A DNA stretch of 64,000 bases from Microbacterium sp. AB (GTDB taxonomy: Bacteria > Actinomycetota > Actinomycetes > Actinomycetales > Microbacteriaceae): positions 372,001 through 436,000 of the forward strand of contig NZ_CP118157.1 in NCBI RefSeq assembly GCF_032878875.1, written 5' to 3'. The notes beneath the pieces are model-generated. The model was not told where the DNA came from and made no database searches. It was given only the letters and a program-made list of their open reading frames with translations. The stretch's first letter is position 1; each line of letters opens with the position of its first letter. Below are positions 37,964-46,017 of the stretch, piece by piece. The position numbers and the translations under genes are program-made.

Positions 37964-39009
37964 CCCCCGGCCATCCGTCGCCGTCGCGCAGCGGCCTCGT
38001 GCGCCTCGTCCACGACGTCGACCGGCTCGTCCTCACGCCGCCGGGACCCTCGCCGCTGCCGGTGCGCACGCGGCTGCGGATCGGCCTGCGCACGGCCGGC
38101 GTCAACGCCGCCGCGACGCTGGGGGACCGGCTCGCCGCGGAGCTCCGCGCACGCGGATGGGGCGCCGACGTCCTCGTGGTCTCCGACGCCGGCCGCTGGG
38201 GCGAGCTCGACGAGCGGGAGGGCGCGCTCCTCGAGCTGTGCGATCAGATGGCCGTCGATCCCTCCGACCTCGACGGCGACGACGTCCTCCGCCTGCGGGG
38301 ACTCGGCGTCTCCAGCGCCGCGATCGTCGCGGCCGCCCAGGCCGTCGCCTATGCGAGCTTCCGCGCGCGGCTCGACGCCGGCCTCGCCCTCCTCGGCCGG
38401 AGCGACGGGCGGCCCTCCGCGTCGCCCTCCGAGCCGGCGACGCCGCCGCTCCGCCGCATCCTGCCGGAGGGGGCCGGTGCCTTCCCCGTGCTCGCCTGGC
38501 GGCCGTGGGTCGAGCCGGGCGACCCGCCGCGCACACCCGGGGACGGCCTCCCGGCGACCCTGACGCCGTTCTACCGCACGCTCGCGCACGAGCCGGAGGT
38601 GCTCGCCGCGCGCACGGCGCTCTACGACGCGATCATGACGGGCGAGGGGGAGCTGCCGCGCGCCGATCGCGAGCTCGTCGCGCTCGTGACCTCGCTCACG
38701 ACGGGATGCGAGTACTGCGCGGGCGTGCACGGACGCCGCCACATCCAGCTCTCTGGCGACCGGGCCACGGCCGTCCGGCTCGCGGCCTCCGGGTCCCTCG
38801 ACGGCGCGGGGCTGGATGCACGCCGGGCGGCGCTCGCGATCCTCGCGGCCCGCAGCGCGTCGACGCCCTCGGCGCTCGACGGCGACGATCTGGCACGGCT
38901 GTCCGCGGCGGGCCTCAGCGCGGCGGAGACCGCGGAGGCGATCGCCGTGGCCGCCCTGTTCGCGTGGGCGAACCGGCTCATGATGGCGCTGGGCGCGCCC
39001 CGGGCGTGA
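37960..39009 (+). CDS. two-unit CMD/alkylhydroperoxidase-like fusion protein
   Basis: Protein of 349 residues built of two carboxymuconolactone-decarboxylase/AhpD-like units. The first (about 1-145) has the helical core LLELCDQMAVDPSDL and AAIVAAAQAVAYASFRARLDAGLALLG but no CxxC. The second has the redox motif TTGCEYCAGVHGRRH (Cys250, Cys253, His257) inside DRELVALVTSLT. This looks like a fusion of the two adjacent-gene families known as Avi_7170 (CMD domain) and Avi_7169 (alkylhydroperoxidase domain). GTG 37960 is chosen because it overlaps the previous stop (GTGA) and has GAGAGGA upstream. An alternative GTG lies two codons earlier. Confidence 0.78.
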   Translation: MTPGHPSPSRSGLVRLVHDVDRLVLTPPGPSPLPVRTRLRIGLRTAGVNAAATLGDRLAAELRARGWGADVLVVSDAGRWGELDEREGALLELCDQMAVDPSDLDGDDVLRLRGLGVSSAAIVAAAQAVAYASFRARLDAGLALLGRSDGRPSASPSEPATPPLRRILPEGAGAFPVLAWRPWVEPGDPPRTPGDGLPATLTPFYRTLAHEPEVLAARTALYDAIMTGEGELPRADRELVALVTSLTTGCEYCAGVHGRRHIQLSGDRATAVRLAASGSLDGAGLDARRAALAILAARSASTPSALDGDDLARLSAAGLSAAETAEAIAVAALFAWANRLMMALGAPRA

Positions 39010-39041
39010 TCCGATCGGCCCGCGCCGCGGGCGCGGCCCGC

Positions 39042-39047
39042 TAGCGT
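39042..39047 (+). promoter_or_regulatory. -10 hexamer TAGCGT, leaderless geometry, for the aldo/keto reductase
   Basis: TAGCGT, six bases, then ATG 39054, with no Shine-Dalgarno in between. Confidence 0.55.
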
Positions 39048-39053
39048 GGGCAC

Positions 39054-40067
39054 ATGGTCAACTATCGCTATCTCGGCAACAGCGGCTTCAAGGTCTCGGA
39101 GATCACGTACGGCAACTGGGTCACCCACGCCTCGCAGGTCGAGAACGATGCGGCGATCGCCACCGTGCACGCCGCGCTCGACGCCGGCATCACCACCTTC
39201 GACACCGCGGACACGTACGCCAACACCGCCGCGGAGGAGGTGCTCGCCGAGGCGCTGAAGGGACAGCGCCGCGAGGGGCTCGAGATCTTCACGAAGGTCT
39301 ACTTCCCCATCGGGCACAAGGGGCCGAACGACACCGGCCTCAGCCGCAAGCACATCCTCGACGGCATCCACGGGTCGCTGCGCCGCCTGAACGTCGACTA
39401 CGTCGACCTCTACCAGGCGCACCGGTTCGACTACGAGACCCCGCTGGAGGAGACGTTCCAGGCGTTCGCCGACGTCGTCCGTCAGGGCAAGGCGCTGTAC
39501 ATCGGCGTCTCCGAGTGGACGGCCGAGCAGCTGCGCGAGGGGCACGCTCTCGCGAAGGAGCTCGGCGTCCAGCTCGTCTCGAACCAGCCGCAGTACTCCC
39601 TGCTCCACCGGGTGATCGAGGGCAAGGTCGTGCCCGCCTCCGAGGAGCTGGGCATCTCGCAGATCGTCTGGTCTCCCATGGCGCAGGGCGTGCTGAGCGG
39701 GAAGTACCTGCCGGGACAGCCCGTGCCTGCGGGCAGCCGCGCGACCGACGAGAAGAGCGGCGCCGGGTTCATCAAGAGCCTCCTGCGCGACGAGGTGCTC
39801 ACGGCCGTGCAGAACCTCAAGCCGATCGCGGCCGACCTGGGGCTCACGCTTCCGCAGCTCGCCATCGCGTGGGTCCTGCAGAACCCCAATGTGGCCGCGG
39901 CGCTCGTGGGGGCGTCGCGCCCCGAGCAGCTCGCCGACACCGTCAAGGCGTCGGGCGTGACGCTCGAGCCGGGGGTCCTCGCCGCCATCGAGCAGGCGCT
40001 CGAAGGCGTCGTGAACGACGACCCGGAGGACACGTACTCGGTGTCGCCGAAGACCCGTCTCGCCTGA
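39054..40067 (+). CDS. aldo/keto reductase (K+-channel beta-subunit-like family)
   Basis: NADPH-dependent carbonyl reductase of 337 residues. The catalytic set is D-Y-K-H: FDTADTYAN (Asp, Tyr), IFTKVYFP (Lys) and YQAHRFD (His). GVSEWTAEQL and ASRPEQLADTVKASG (cofactor site) match the Kv-beta/YghZ-type AKR6/AKR14 group. The gene has its own apparent leaderless promoter, so it is probably not part of the preceding operon. The substrate is unknown; general aldehyde detoxification is common in the group. Confidence 0.9.
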   Translation: MVNYRYLGNSGFKVSEITYGNWVTHASQVENDAAIATVHAALDAGITTFDTADTYANTAAEEVLAEALKGQRREGLEIFTKVYFPIGHKGPNDTGLSRKHILDGIHGSLRRLNVDYVDLYQAHRFDYETPLEETFQAFADVVRQGKALYIGVSEWTAEQLREGHALAKELGVQLVSNQPQYSLLHRVIEGKVVPASEELGISQIVWSPMAQGVLSGKYLPGQPVPAGSRATDEKSGAGFIKSLLRDEVLTAVQNLKPIAADLGLTLPQLAIAWVLQNPNVAAALVGASRPEQLADTVKASGVTLEPGVLAAIEQALEGVVNDDPEDTYSVSPKTRLA

Positions 40068-40113
40068 GCCCTCCGTGCCCGCCCGCGCCGCGATGGCCGG
40101 GCGGGCACGCCCC

Positions 40114-40119
40114 TAGGAT
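40114..40119 (+). promoter_or_regulatory. -10 hexamer TAGGAT for the IclR-type gene
   Basis: TAGGAT ends seven bases before GTG 40127, so the transcript probably starts at or next to that codon. The ATG at 40118 overlaps the hexamer itself and is unlikely to be transcribed. Confidence 0.5.
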
Positions 40120-40126
40120 GGTGGTC

Positions 40127-40912
40127 GTGGGGGATCAGAGGTCGCAGGACGGCTCGGTGCAGTCCGTGGACCGGGCGCTGCAGATCCTGAACCTGCTCGC
40201 CGAGGCGCCGTCGCTGGGCGTCAGCGAGATCTCGCGAGAACTCGGGGTGCACCGTTCGACGGCGTTCCGGCTGCTGGCGACGCTGGAGTCGCACAACTAC
40301 GTCGAGCAGGAGAGCCGTCGCGGCACCTACCGGCTCGGGTTCGGCGTGCTCCGTCTCTCGGGCCAGGTCGAGGCCCGCACCGATCTCGTCAAGGAGGCGC
40401 AGCTCGTCTGCGATGAGGTGACGGACGAGCTCAACGAGACGAGCAACGTCGCGATCCTCGACGACGGCGCCGCCGTCAACATCTGCCAGACCACGGGGAC
40501 GCGCCTGGTCGCGGTGACGCAGCAGTACGTCGGGCGGCGCACGCCGCTGCACGCCACGTCGACCGGCAAGATCCTCCTCGCGCACGCGCCGGCCGATGTC
40601 CTGCGATCGACGCTGTCGGGCTCGCTCGAGGCCTTCACCCCGCACACCGTCACGGATGCGGCGGAGCTCGAGACGCGTCTCGAGGAGATCCGCGACCGCG
40701 GCTGGGCCGCCGCCGTCGAGGAGTGGGAGTCGGACACGAACGCGGTCGCCGTCGCCGTGAGCGATCGCGCGGGCGGAGTCGTCGCGGCGCTGAGCGTGAC
40801 GGCGCCGAGCTTCCGGATGTCTCCCGACGGGTTCCCCGGCATCGTCGCGGTGCTGCGCCGTCACGCACAGCATCTGAGCGCCCGGCTGGGCTCGGCCGGC
40901 GACCCGGCCTGA
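40127..40912 (+). CDS. IclR-family transcriptional regulator
   Basis: Regulator of 261 residues. The winged helix VQSVDRALQILNLLAEAPSL, with VSEISRELGVHRSTAFRLLATL, leads into an IclR effector domain (RTPLHATSTGKILLAHAP, AVAVAVSDRAGGVVAALSVTAPSFRM). GTG 40127 is chosen from the leaderless -10 position; ATG 40118 is the longer option. It lies immediately upstream of, and codirectional with, the Rieske/BCCT operon. The 16-bp inverted repeat in the gap after it (41015-41054) is the natural binding-site candidate. Confidence 0.9.
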   Translation: MGDQRSQDGSVQSVDRALQILNLLAEAPSLGVSEISRELGVHRSTAFRLLATLESHNYVEQESRRGTYRLGFGVLRLSGQVEARTDLVKEAQLVCDEVTDELNETSNVAILDDGAAVNICQTTGTRLVAVTQQYVGRRTPLHATSTGKILLAHAPADVLRSTLSGSLEAFTPHTVTDAAELETRLEEIRDRGWAAAVEEWESDTNAVAVAVSDRAGGVVAALSVTAPSFRMSPDGFPGIVAVLRRHAQHLSARLGSAGDPA

Positions 40913-40987
40913 GCCCCCTCGCGTCGATCGCGTGTCGGCGTCTGTTTCGGGTCCGTGAATTCCTCGGGTCGTTTGGTCGCGTTCCTC

Positions 40988-41016
40988 TTGACAGCGTTCT
41001 GGTGCGCTCCCAATGT
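40988..41016 (+). promoter_or_regulatory. sigma-70 type promoter of the Rieske/BCCT operon
   Basis: TTGACA (40988-40993) and CAATGT (41011-41016) are 17 bases apart. The last two bases of the -10 are also the first two of the 40-bp palindrome. Confidence 0.72.
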
Positions 41017-41054
41017 GTTGTGCAATACGCGAAATCGTGCGTAATACACAACAC
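41015..41054. promoter_or_regulatory. 40-bp operator palindrome, site 1 (betaine regulon)
   Basis: Arms GTGTTGTGCAATACGC (41015-41030) and GCGTAATACACAACAC (41039-41054) match as inverted repeats at 14 of 16 positions around an 8-base centre. It overlaps the -10 end and the transcription start, a repressor position. By hand alignment it matches site 2 (59765-59804) at 25 of 40 positions, with identical length and ends. Confidence 0.82.
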
Positions 41055-41088
41055 GTTCACATCCTGGGACGGGGGAGGCTCCGATCGC

Positions 41089-41430
41089 ATGCTGCGCATC
41101 TGCTCGCTGGACGAACTGACCGACGACGAGGGCATCCGCATCGATGCCGTCTCCCCTCCCATCGCGGTGTTCCTGACCTCCGAGGGGGAGGTGTGCGCGC
41201 TCGACGACACGTGCACCCATCAGGACGCATCCCTCGCGGAGGGATGGGTCGAAGGCGGCCGCGTCGAGTGCCCCCTGCACGCGAGCACGTTCTCGCTGCG
41301 GACGGGCGAGGTCGACGCCCCGCCGGCGACGCGCGGCGTCAGGGCGCATCAGGTCGAGGTGATCGACGGGGAGGTCTTCGTCGAGCTCTCCACCGCGGAG
41401 CCGAACCTTCCTCCCGGGGTGGTGTACTGA
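41089..41430 (+). CDS. Rieske [2Fe-2S] ferredoxin
   Basis: Small electron carrier of 113 residues. The cluster ligands are C42-x-H44 (DDTCTHQDASL) and C61-x2-H64 (VECPLHASTF), as in ferredoxins of three-component ring-hydroxylating oxygenases. It would pass electrons from the FAD reductase (next gene) to the oxygenase. ATG 41089 has GGGGGAGG ten bases upstream. The stop overlaps the reductase ATG by one base. Confidence 0.93.
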   Translation: MLRICSLDELTDDEGIRIDAVSPPIAVFLTSEGEVCALDDTCTHQDASLAEGWVEGGRVECPLHASTFSLRTGEVDAPPATRGVRAHQVEVIDGEVFVELSTAEPNLPPGVVY

Positions 41431-42614
41431 TGCCCCGCGTCGCGATCGTCGGCGCCGGGCTCGCCGGCTACACCGTCGCGCGCACCCTTCGTGCGGCGGG
41501 CCACGAGGGGGAGATCGTCGTGGTGGGCGCCGAGGCGCACCGGCCGTACGACCGTCCCCCGCTCAGCAAGGCCTACCTCTCGGGCGAGCTCGACGCGGCG
41601 GGCATCGCGCTGGAGGGCGACGAGGAGATCGGCGTCGGATGGCGTCTCGGCGTCGCGGCCGTCGGACTGGACGCCGGCACCCGGGCCCTCGCGCTCTCCG
41701 ACGGAAGCGTGCTGGGAGCGGACGAGATCGTCCTCGCCGTGGGGGCGTCGCCGCGGGAACTGCCCGAGCTGCCGGGTGCGCCGTCCGGCGCGCCGGCGCA
41801 CGTGCTCGGGACGAGGGAGCACGCCGACGCCCTGCGTGCGGCGCTCGTCCCCGGAGCCGAGGTCGTGATCGCGGGGGCGGGATTCGTCGGCCTCGAGGTC
41901 GCCGCCGCCGCGATCGCCGCCGGCGCGGCGTCCGTGACGGTCGTCTGCGCCGATACGTCTCCGCTGCGCCGGTTCGGCGCCGAGGCGAGCGCCGCCGTGC
42001 GCGGGCTGCACGAACGCTCCGGCGTGCGCTTCGTGACGGGCGTGCGCGTCGTCGGCGTCGAGCGCTCCCCGGACGGTCGCCCTGTCGGCGTGCGGCTGGG
42101 CGACGGGCGCGTGGCGGAGGGGTCGGTGGTCGTCGCGGGGATCGGCGCCGTCCCGTCCACCGGCTGGCTCGCGGGCAGCGGTCTCGCCCTCACGCCCTGG
42201 CGAGCCGTCGCGTGCGACGACCGGGGGCGTGCGGCCCCGGGGATCCACGCCGCCGGAGACTGCGCCGCCTGGGGAGAGGTCTCCTGCGGGCACTGGACGC
42301 TCGCGCGGGAGCAGGCCTCGCGCGCGGCCGAAGACATCGTCGCCCCCGGGACGGCCGCGGCGTCGGGGGAGCCTCCCTATGTGTGGAGCGACCAGCACGG
42401 CGCGAGAGTGCAGTTCGCCGGGCGCCTCCGCGGCGACGAGACGGTCTCGGTCGCCGCGGGCGACGTCGCGGCGGGCGACCCGCTCCTCGTCTACCGCGAC
42501 TCCCGCGGCGAGGAGGTCGCCGCGTTCGGCATCGACCAGCCCCGCCTCATGATGCGCTGGCGCAAGACGCACCGCGCCGTCGCCTCGCCCTCCCCGCAGG
42601 TCGCGGCCGCATGA
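41430..42614 (+). CDS. FAD-dependent ferredoxin reductase (NAD(P)H:ferredoxin type)
   Basis: Flavoprotein of 394 residues like the reductases of aromatic dioxygenases and putidaredoxin reductase. It has VAIVGAGLAGYTVARTLR (FAD), HRPYDRPPLSKAYL, VVIAGAGFVGLEVAAAAIA (NAD(P)) and GIHAAGDCAAW (FAD ribityl site). It delivers electrons to the Rieske ferredoxin encoded just before. It is organised as one operon with the oxygenase 37 bases downstream. Confidence 0.93.
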   Translation: MPRVAIVGAGLAGYTVARTLRAAGHEGEIVVVGAEAHRPYDRPPLSKAYLSGELDAAGIALEGDEEIGVGWRLGVAAVGLDAGTRALALSDGSVLGADEIVLAVGASPRELPELPGAPSGAPAHVLGTREHADALRAALVPGAEVVIAGAGFVGLEVAAAAIAAGAASVTVVCADTSPLRRFGAEASAAVRGLHERSGVRFVTGVRVVGVERSPDGRPVGVRLGDGRVAEGSVVVAGIGAVPSTGWLAGSGLALTPWRAVACDDRGRAAPGIHAAGDCAAWGEVSCGHWTLAREQASRAAEDIVAPGTAAASGEPPYVWSDQHGARVQFAGRLRGDETVSVAAGDVAAGDPLLVYRDSRGEEVAAFGIDQPRLMMRWRKTHRAVASPSPQVAAA

Positions 42615-42651
42615 GAACCGTCCCGTTCGAGCTCAGGAGAGGGCACGCACG

Positions 42652-43782
42652 ATGATCATCGAGCAGTTGGACAACCCGCTTCCCGGCTCCCTGCTGCCCA
42701 CGCTGGCGGGCGGCTACTACACCGACCCCGCCGTGTTCGCACAGGAGCAGGAGCGCATCTTCGAGCAGTCCTGGTTCTGCGTCGTCCACGGCAGCGACAT
42801 CCCGGACCCCGGCGACTACAGGCTCGTGCAGGTGGGCCGCGAGCAGCTCATCGTGTCGCGCAACCGCAGGCGCGAGGTCCGGGCGTTCTTCAACGTCTGC
42901 CGCCACCGCGGCATGCGCGTGTGCACGGAGGAGGCGGGCACGCGGCGCACCTTCCAGTGCGGCTATCACGCGTGGACGTACGACCTCGACGGGAGGCTGA
43001 TCGCCGCGCCCAACCTCACCCGGATGCCCGACATCGACCGCGACGACTACGGCCTGCGGCGCATCCACGTCCGCGAGTGGCTCGGATACGTCTGGGTGTG
43101 CACGGCGGAGGAGGCGCCGTCGTTCGAGGAGACGGTGCTGAGCGAGGTGGTGAACCGTCTCGGCGAGGTGGAGAGCCTCGACCGCTACCAGGTCGAGAAC
43201 CTCGCGATCGGCAGACGGATCGCGTACGACGTCCATGCGAACTGGAAGCTCGTCATCGAGAACTTCATGGAGTGCTACCACTGCGCGACCATCCATCCGG
43301 AGCTCACGCAGGTGATCCCCGAGTTCGCCGAGGGCTGGGCCGCGCAGACGAACGTGGGCCTCGGCGCCGAGTTCGGCGAGGGCATCGAGGGCTTCACGGT
43401 CGACGGGTCGGCCGGGGCGGCCGAGCTGCCGCTCATCGCCCCCGGCCAGGAGCGGCGGTACTTCGCCATCACCATCCGGCCCAACGTCTTCGTCAACATG
43501 GTCCCGGACCACGTCATCGTCCACCGGATGTTCCCGGTCAGCGAGTCGTCCACCTACGTCGAGTGCGACTGGCTGTTCCTGCCGGAGGTGGTGGACTCCG
43601 CCAGGGACGTCTCGAAGTCGGTGGAGCTGTTCGACCGGGTCAACCTGCAGGACTTCGACGCGTGCGAGAAGACCCAGCCCGCGATGTCGTCGCGTCTCTA
43701 CCGCACGGGCGGCGCGCTCGTCCCGGCGGAGCACCACATCGCCTTCTTCCACCAGTGGCTCGTCGAGGCGTTGCGACCGTGA
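42652..43782 (+). CDS. Rieske non-haem iron oxygenase, probable glycine betaine (quaternary amine) demethylase
   Basis: Catalytic oxygenase of 376 residues. The Rieske cluster is C83-x-H85 (VCRHRG) and C103-x2-H106 (CGYHAW). Mononuclear iron ligands are probably H210 and H215 (MECYHCATIH) plus D334 (NLQDFDACE). The bridging position holds Glu207 instead of the usual Asp, as in the choline monooxygenase/GbcA/CntA group acting on quaternary amines. A BCCT carrier follows directly, and dimethylglycine and sarcosine oxidases share the operator, so glycine betaine to dimethylglycine plus formaldehyde is the best guess. Carnitine or stachydrine remain possible. Confidence 0.82.
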   Translation: MIIEQLDNPLPGSLLPTLAGGYYTDPAVFAQEQERIFEQSWFCVVHGSDIPDPGDYRLVQVGREQLIVSRNRRREVRAFFNVCRHRGMRVCTEEAGTRRTFQCGYHAWTYDLDGRLIAAPNLTRMPDIDRDDYGLRRIHVREWLGYVWVCTAEEAPSFEETVLSEVVNRLGEVESLDRYQVENLAIGRRIAYDVHANWKLVIENFMECYHCATIHPELTQVIPEFAEGWAAQTNVGLGAEFGEGIEGFTVDGSAGAAELPLIAPGQERRYFAITIRPNVFVNMVPDHVIVHRMFPVSESSTYVECDWLFLPEVVDSARDVSKSVELFDRVNLQDFDACEKTQPAMSSRLYRTGGALVPAEHHIAFFHQWLVEALRP

Positions 43783-45563
43783 GCGACCGCGACACCACCC
43801 GAAGCCTCCTGACCTCGCTCAGGGACGCCGGCGGCGCCGATGCGCCCCGTCCGCGTCGCACGGGCGTCGACAGGATCGTCTTCGGCGCCGCGGCGGTCAT
43901 CGCCGTCGCCTTCGTCGCCTGGGGCGTGTCCGCCCCGTCGGGGCTCGGCGCCGTCGCATCGAGTGCGCTGTCGTGGACGATGGACACGCTCGGCTGGCTC
44001 TTCGTCATCGCCGCGTCCGTGTTCACGGTGTTCGTGCTCGTCGTCGCCCTCGGACGCTTCGGCCGCGTCCCGCTCGGCCGCGACGGCGACACGCCGCAGT
44101 ACCGCACGTCGTCGTGGATCGCGATGATGTTCGCGACGGGCATGGGCATCGGCCTCGTCTTCTACGGCGTCGCCGAGCCGCTGTACTTCTACGTCTCGCC
44201 CCCGCCCGGCACGGTCGAGGGGCAGACCCCCGAGGCGCTGAGCGTCGCGATGGGCCAGACGCTCTTCCACTGGACCCTGTTCCCGTGGGCCATGTACGCG
44301 ATCGTCGGCCTCGGCATGGCGTACGGCACCTACCGGCTCGGGCGCAGCCAGCTGTTCTCGTCCATGTTCACGTCCCTGTTCGGCCCGCGCGTCGTGGACG
44401 GCGCGGGAGGGCGCGTCATCAACGTCCTCGCGATCATCGCCACGCTGTTCGGCTCGGCGTGCTCGCTCGGGCTCGGCGCCCTGCAGATCGGCGGCGGCAT
44501 CGCCTACGCCGGCCTGCTGCCCGAGGCGGGCACGCCCCTGCTCGTGATCGTCATCGCGGTCCTCACGGCGGCGTTCGTCGCCTCCGCCGTCTCCGGGATC
44601 GAGCGCGGCATCCAGTGGCTGTCGAACATCAACATGCTGCTCGCGGTCGTGCTGGCGCTCGTCGTCTTCGTGGGCGGCCCGACGCTGTTCATCCTCAACG
44701 TCCTGCCCGACGCGATCGGCGCGTTCGTCGGGAACCTGCCGGAGATGGCATCGCGGACGGCGGTCGCCGGCGACGCCTCGCTCGCCGAGTGGATGTCGGG
44801 GTGGACGGTCTTCTACTGGGCGTGGTGGATCTCGTGGACGCCCTTCGTGGGGCTGTTCATCGCGCGCATCTCGCGCGGGCGGACCATCCGGCAGTTCGTC
44901 ACCGGGGTGCTGCTGGTCCCCTCCCTCGTCTCGACGATCTGGTTCACGGTCTTCGGCGGCGGGGCGATCGGCCTCCAGGAGCGGGCGGAGGAGGCGGGCG
45001 ACACCGGCGCGGCGCTCGTGGACGTGGTCGGCGGCGTTCCCGACATCGACTTCGACACCGCTCTGTTCACCCTCCTCGACGCCCTGCCGTTCCCGACGTG
45101 GGCGACGGTCGCGCTCTTCGTCCTCGCCGCCGTGCTCATCGCGATCTTCTTCGTCACCGGAGCCGACTCCGCGTCGATCGTCATGGGCTCGCTGAGCGAG
45201 AACGGCGCCGAGGACCCGACCCGCAAGACCGTGATCTTCTGGGGCGTCTCGACCGGAGCGGTCGCTGCGGTCATGCTGCTCGCCGGCGGCGACGACCCCG
45301 CAGCGGCTCTGAACGGGCTGAAGAACATCACGATCGTCTCGGCGGTGCCGTTCGTGGTCGTCATGCTCGTGCTGTGCGTCGCGCTGTGGCGCGATCTCGC
45401 GCGCGACCCCCTCGTGATCCGGGGAGACCTGGCCCGCCACCTGCTGGTCGAGAGCGTCGCGAGCGGCGTGGAGACGCACGCCGGCGAGCCGTTCCAGCTC
45501 AGCACGGTCGAGGTGGAGGCGGCGGTCGTCGACGAGGGCGGAGAGGCGTCGTCGCCGTCGTGA
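43779..45563 (+). CDS. BCCT-family betaine/carnitine/choline transporter
   Basis: Secondary transporter of 594 residues with about twelve helices. It has the family landmarks SSWIAMMFATGMGIGLVFYGVAEP (in two parts) and the aromatic-box helix WTVFYWAWWISWTPFVGLFI, which binds the trimethylammonium group. The glycine-rich MFATGMGIGL favours sodium- or proton-driven symport. The C-terminal tail is acidic and lacks the long basic osmosensing extension of BetP-like carriers, consistent with a catabolic role. The GTG start overlaps the oxygenase stop. Confidence 0.93.
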   Translation: MSDRDTTRSLLTSLRDAGGADAPRPRRTGVDRIVFGAAAVIAVAFVAWGVSAPSGLGAVASSALSWTMDTLGWLFVIAASVFTVFVLVVALGRFGRVPLGRDGDTPQYRTSSWIAMMFATGMGIGLVFYGVAEPLYFYVSPPPGTVEGQTPEALSVAMGQTLFHWTLFPWAMYAIVGLGMAYGTYRLGRSQLFSSMFTSLFGPRVVDGAGGRVINVLAIIATLFGSACSLGLGALQIGGGIAYAGLLPEAGTPLLVIVIAVLTAAFVASAVSGIERGIQWLSNINMLLAVVLALVVFVGGPTLFILNVLPDAIGAFVGNLPEMASRTAVAGDASLAEWMSGWTVFYWAWWISWTPFVGLFIARISRGRTIRQFVTGVLLVPSLVSTIWFTVFGGGAIGLQERAEEAGDTGAALVDVVGGVPDIDFDTALFTLLDALPFPTWATVALFVLAAVLIAIFFVTGADSASIVMGSLSENGAEDPTRKTVIFWGVSTGAVAAVMLLAGGDDPAAALNGLKNITIVSAVPFVVVMLVLCVALWRDLARDPLVIRGDLARHLLVESVASGVETHAGEPFQLSTVEVEAAVVDEGGEASSPS

Positions 45564-45578
45564 GGTGAGACCGGACTT

Positions 45579-45610
45579 CCCCGCCGATCCCCCTCCGGCC
45601 AACGGCGGGG
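45579..45610. terminator. hairpin between convergent BCCT and VOC genes
   Basis: CCCCGCCG (45579-45586) and CGGCGGGG (45603-45610) form a perfect 8-bp stem with a 16-base loop in the 47-base gap between the two stops. Confidence 0.5.
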
Positions 45611-45967
45611 TCAGTCGGCGGCGTCGACGACGCAGAACCGGCTCCCCTCCGGGTCCTCCATGATGATGTAGTCCGCGTCCGCGGGTCTCCGGTCCCCGTG
45701 CACCTCGCGCGCGCCCAGGGCGGTGAGGCGCCGCACCTCGGCGGCCCGATCCCGCGCGTACAGGTCGAGATGCATCCGGGGCGGGAGCACCCGCTCGGAC
45801 GGAAGCGCGTCCAGGGAGATGTTCGGTCCCGCCCCGTTCCGGGGCCGCAACACCACGAAATCCGTCGAGGCGGGCTCGCGCGCGACGTAGTCCAGGGCCG
45901 CGGACCAGAATCGCGTCTGCGACGCGATGTCCTCGACGCGAACGACGATCGACCCCACCCTCGACAT
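45611..45967 (-). CDS. VOC-family (glyoxalase-like) protein
   Basis: Small protein of 118 residues in the vicinal-oxygen-chelate fold: VGSIVVRVEDIASQTRFWSAALDY at the start, MHLDLYARDRAAEVRRLTALGA and IMEDPEGSRFCVVD at the end. The usual metal ligands are partly present (His in MHLDL, the Glu of MEDPEG), but the family is functionally diverse. ATG 45967 is preferred; an upstream ATG 45979 adds four residues. Convergent with the BCCT gene. No link to its neighbours is evident. Confidence 0.82.
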   Translation of the reverse strand: MSRVGSIVVRVEDIASQTRFWSAALDYVAREPASTDFVVLRPRNGAGPNISLDALPSERVLPPRMHLDLYARDRAAEVRRLTALGAREVHGDRRPADADYIIMEDPEGSRFCVVDAAD

Positions 45968-46017
45968 GGCCCCGAGCATACGTGCGGTCCGCCGTCGGCC
46001 GCCGCGGCGGACGCCTC

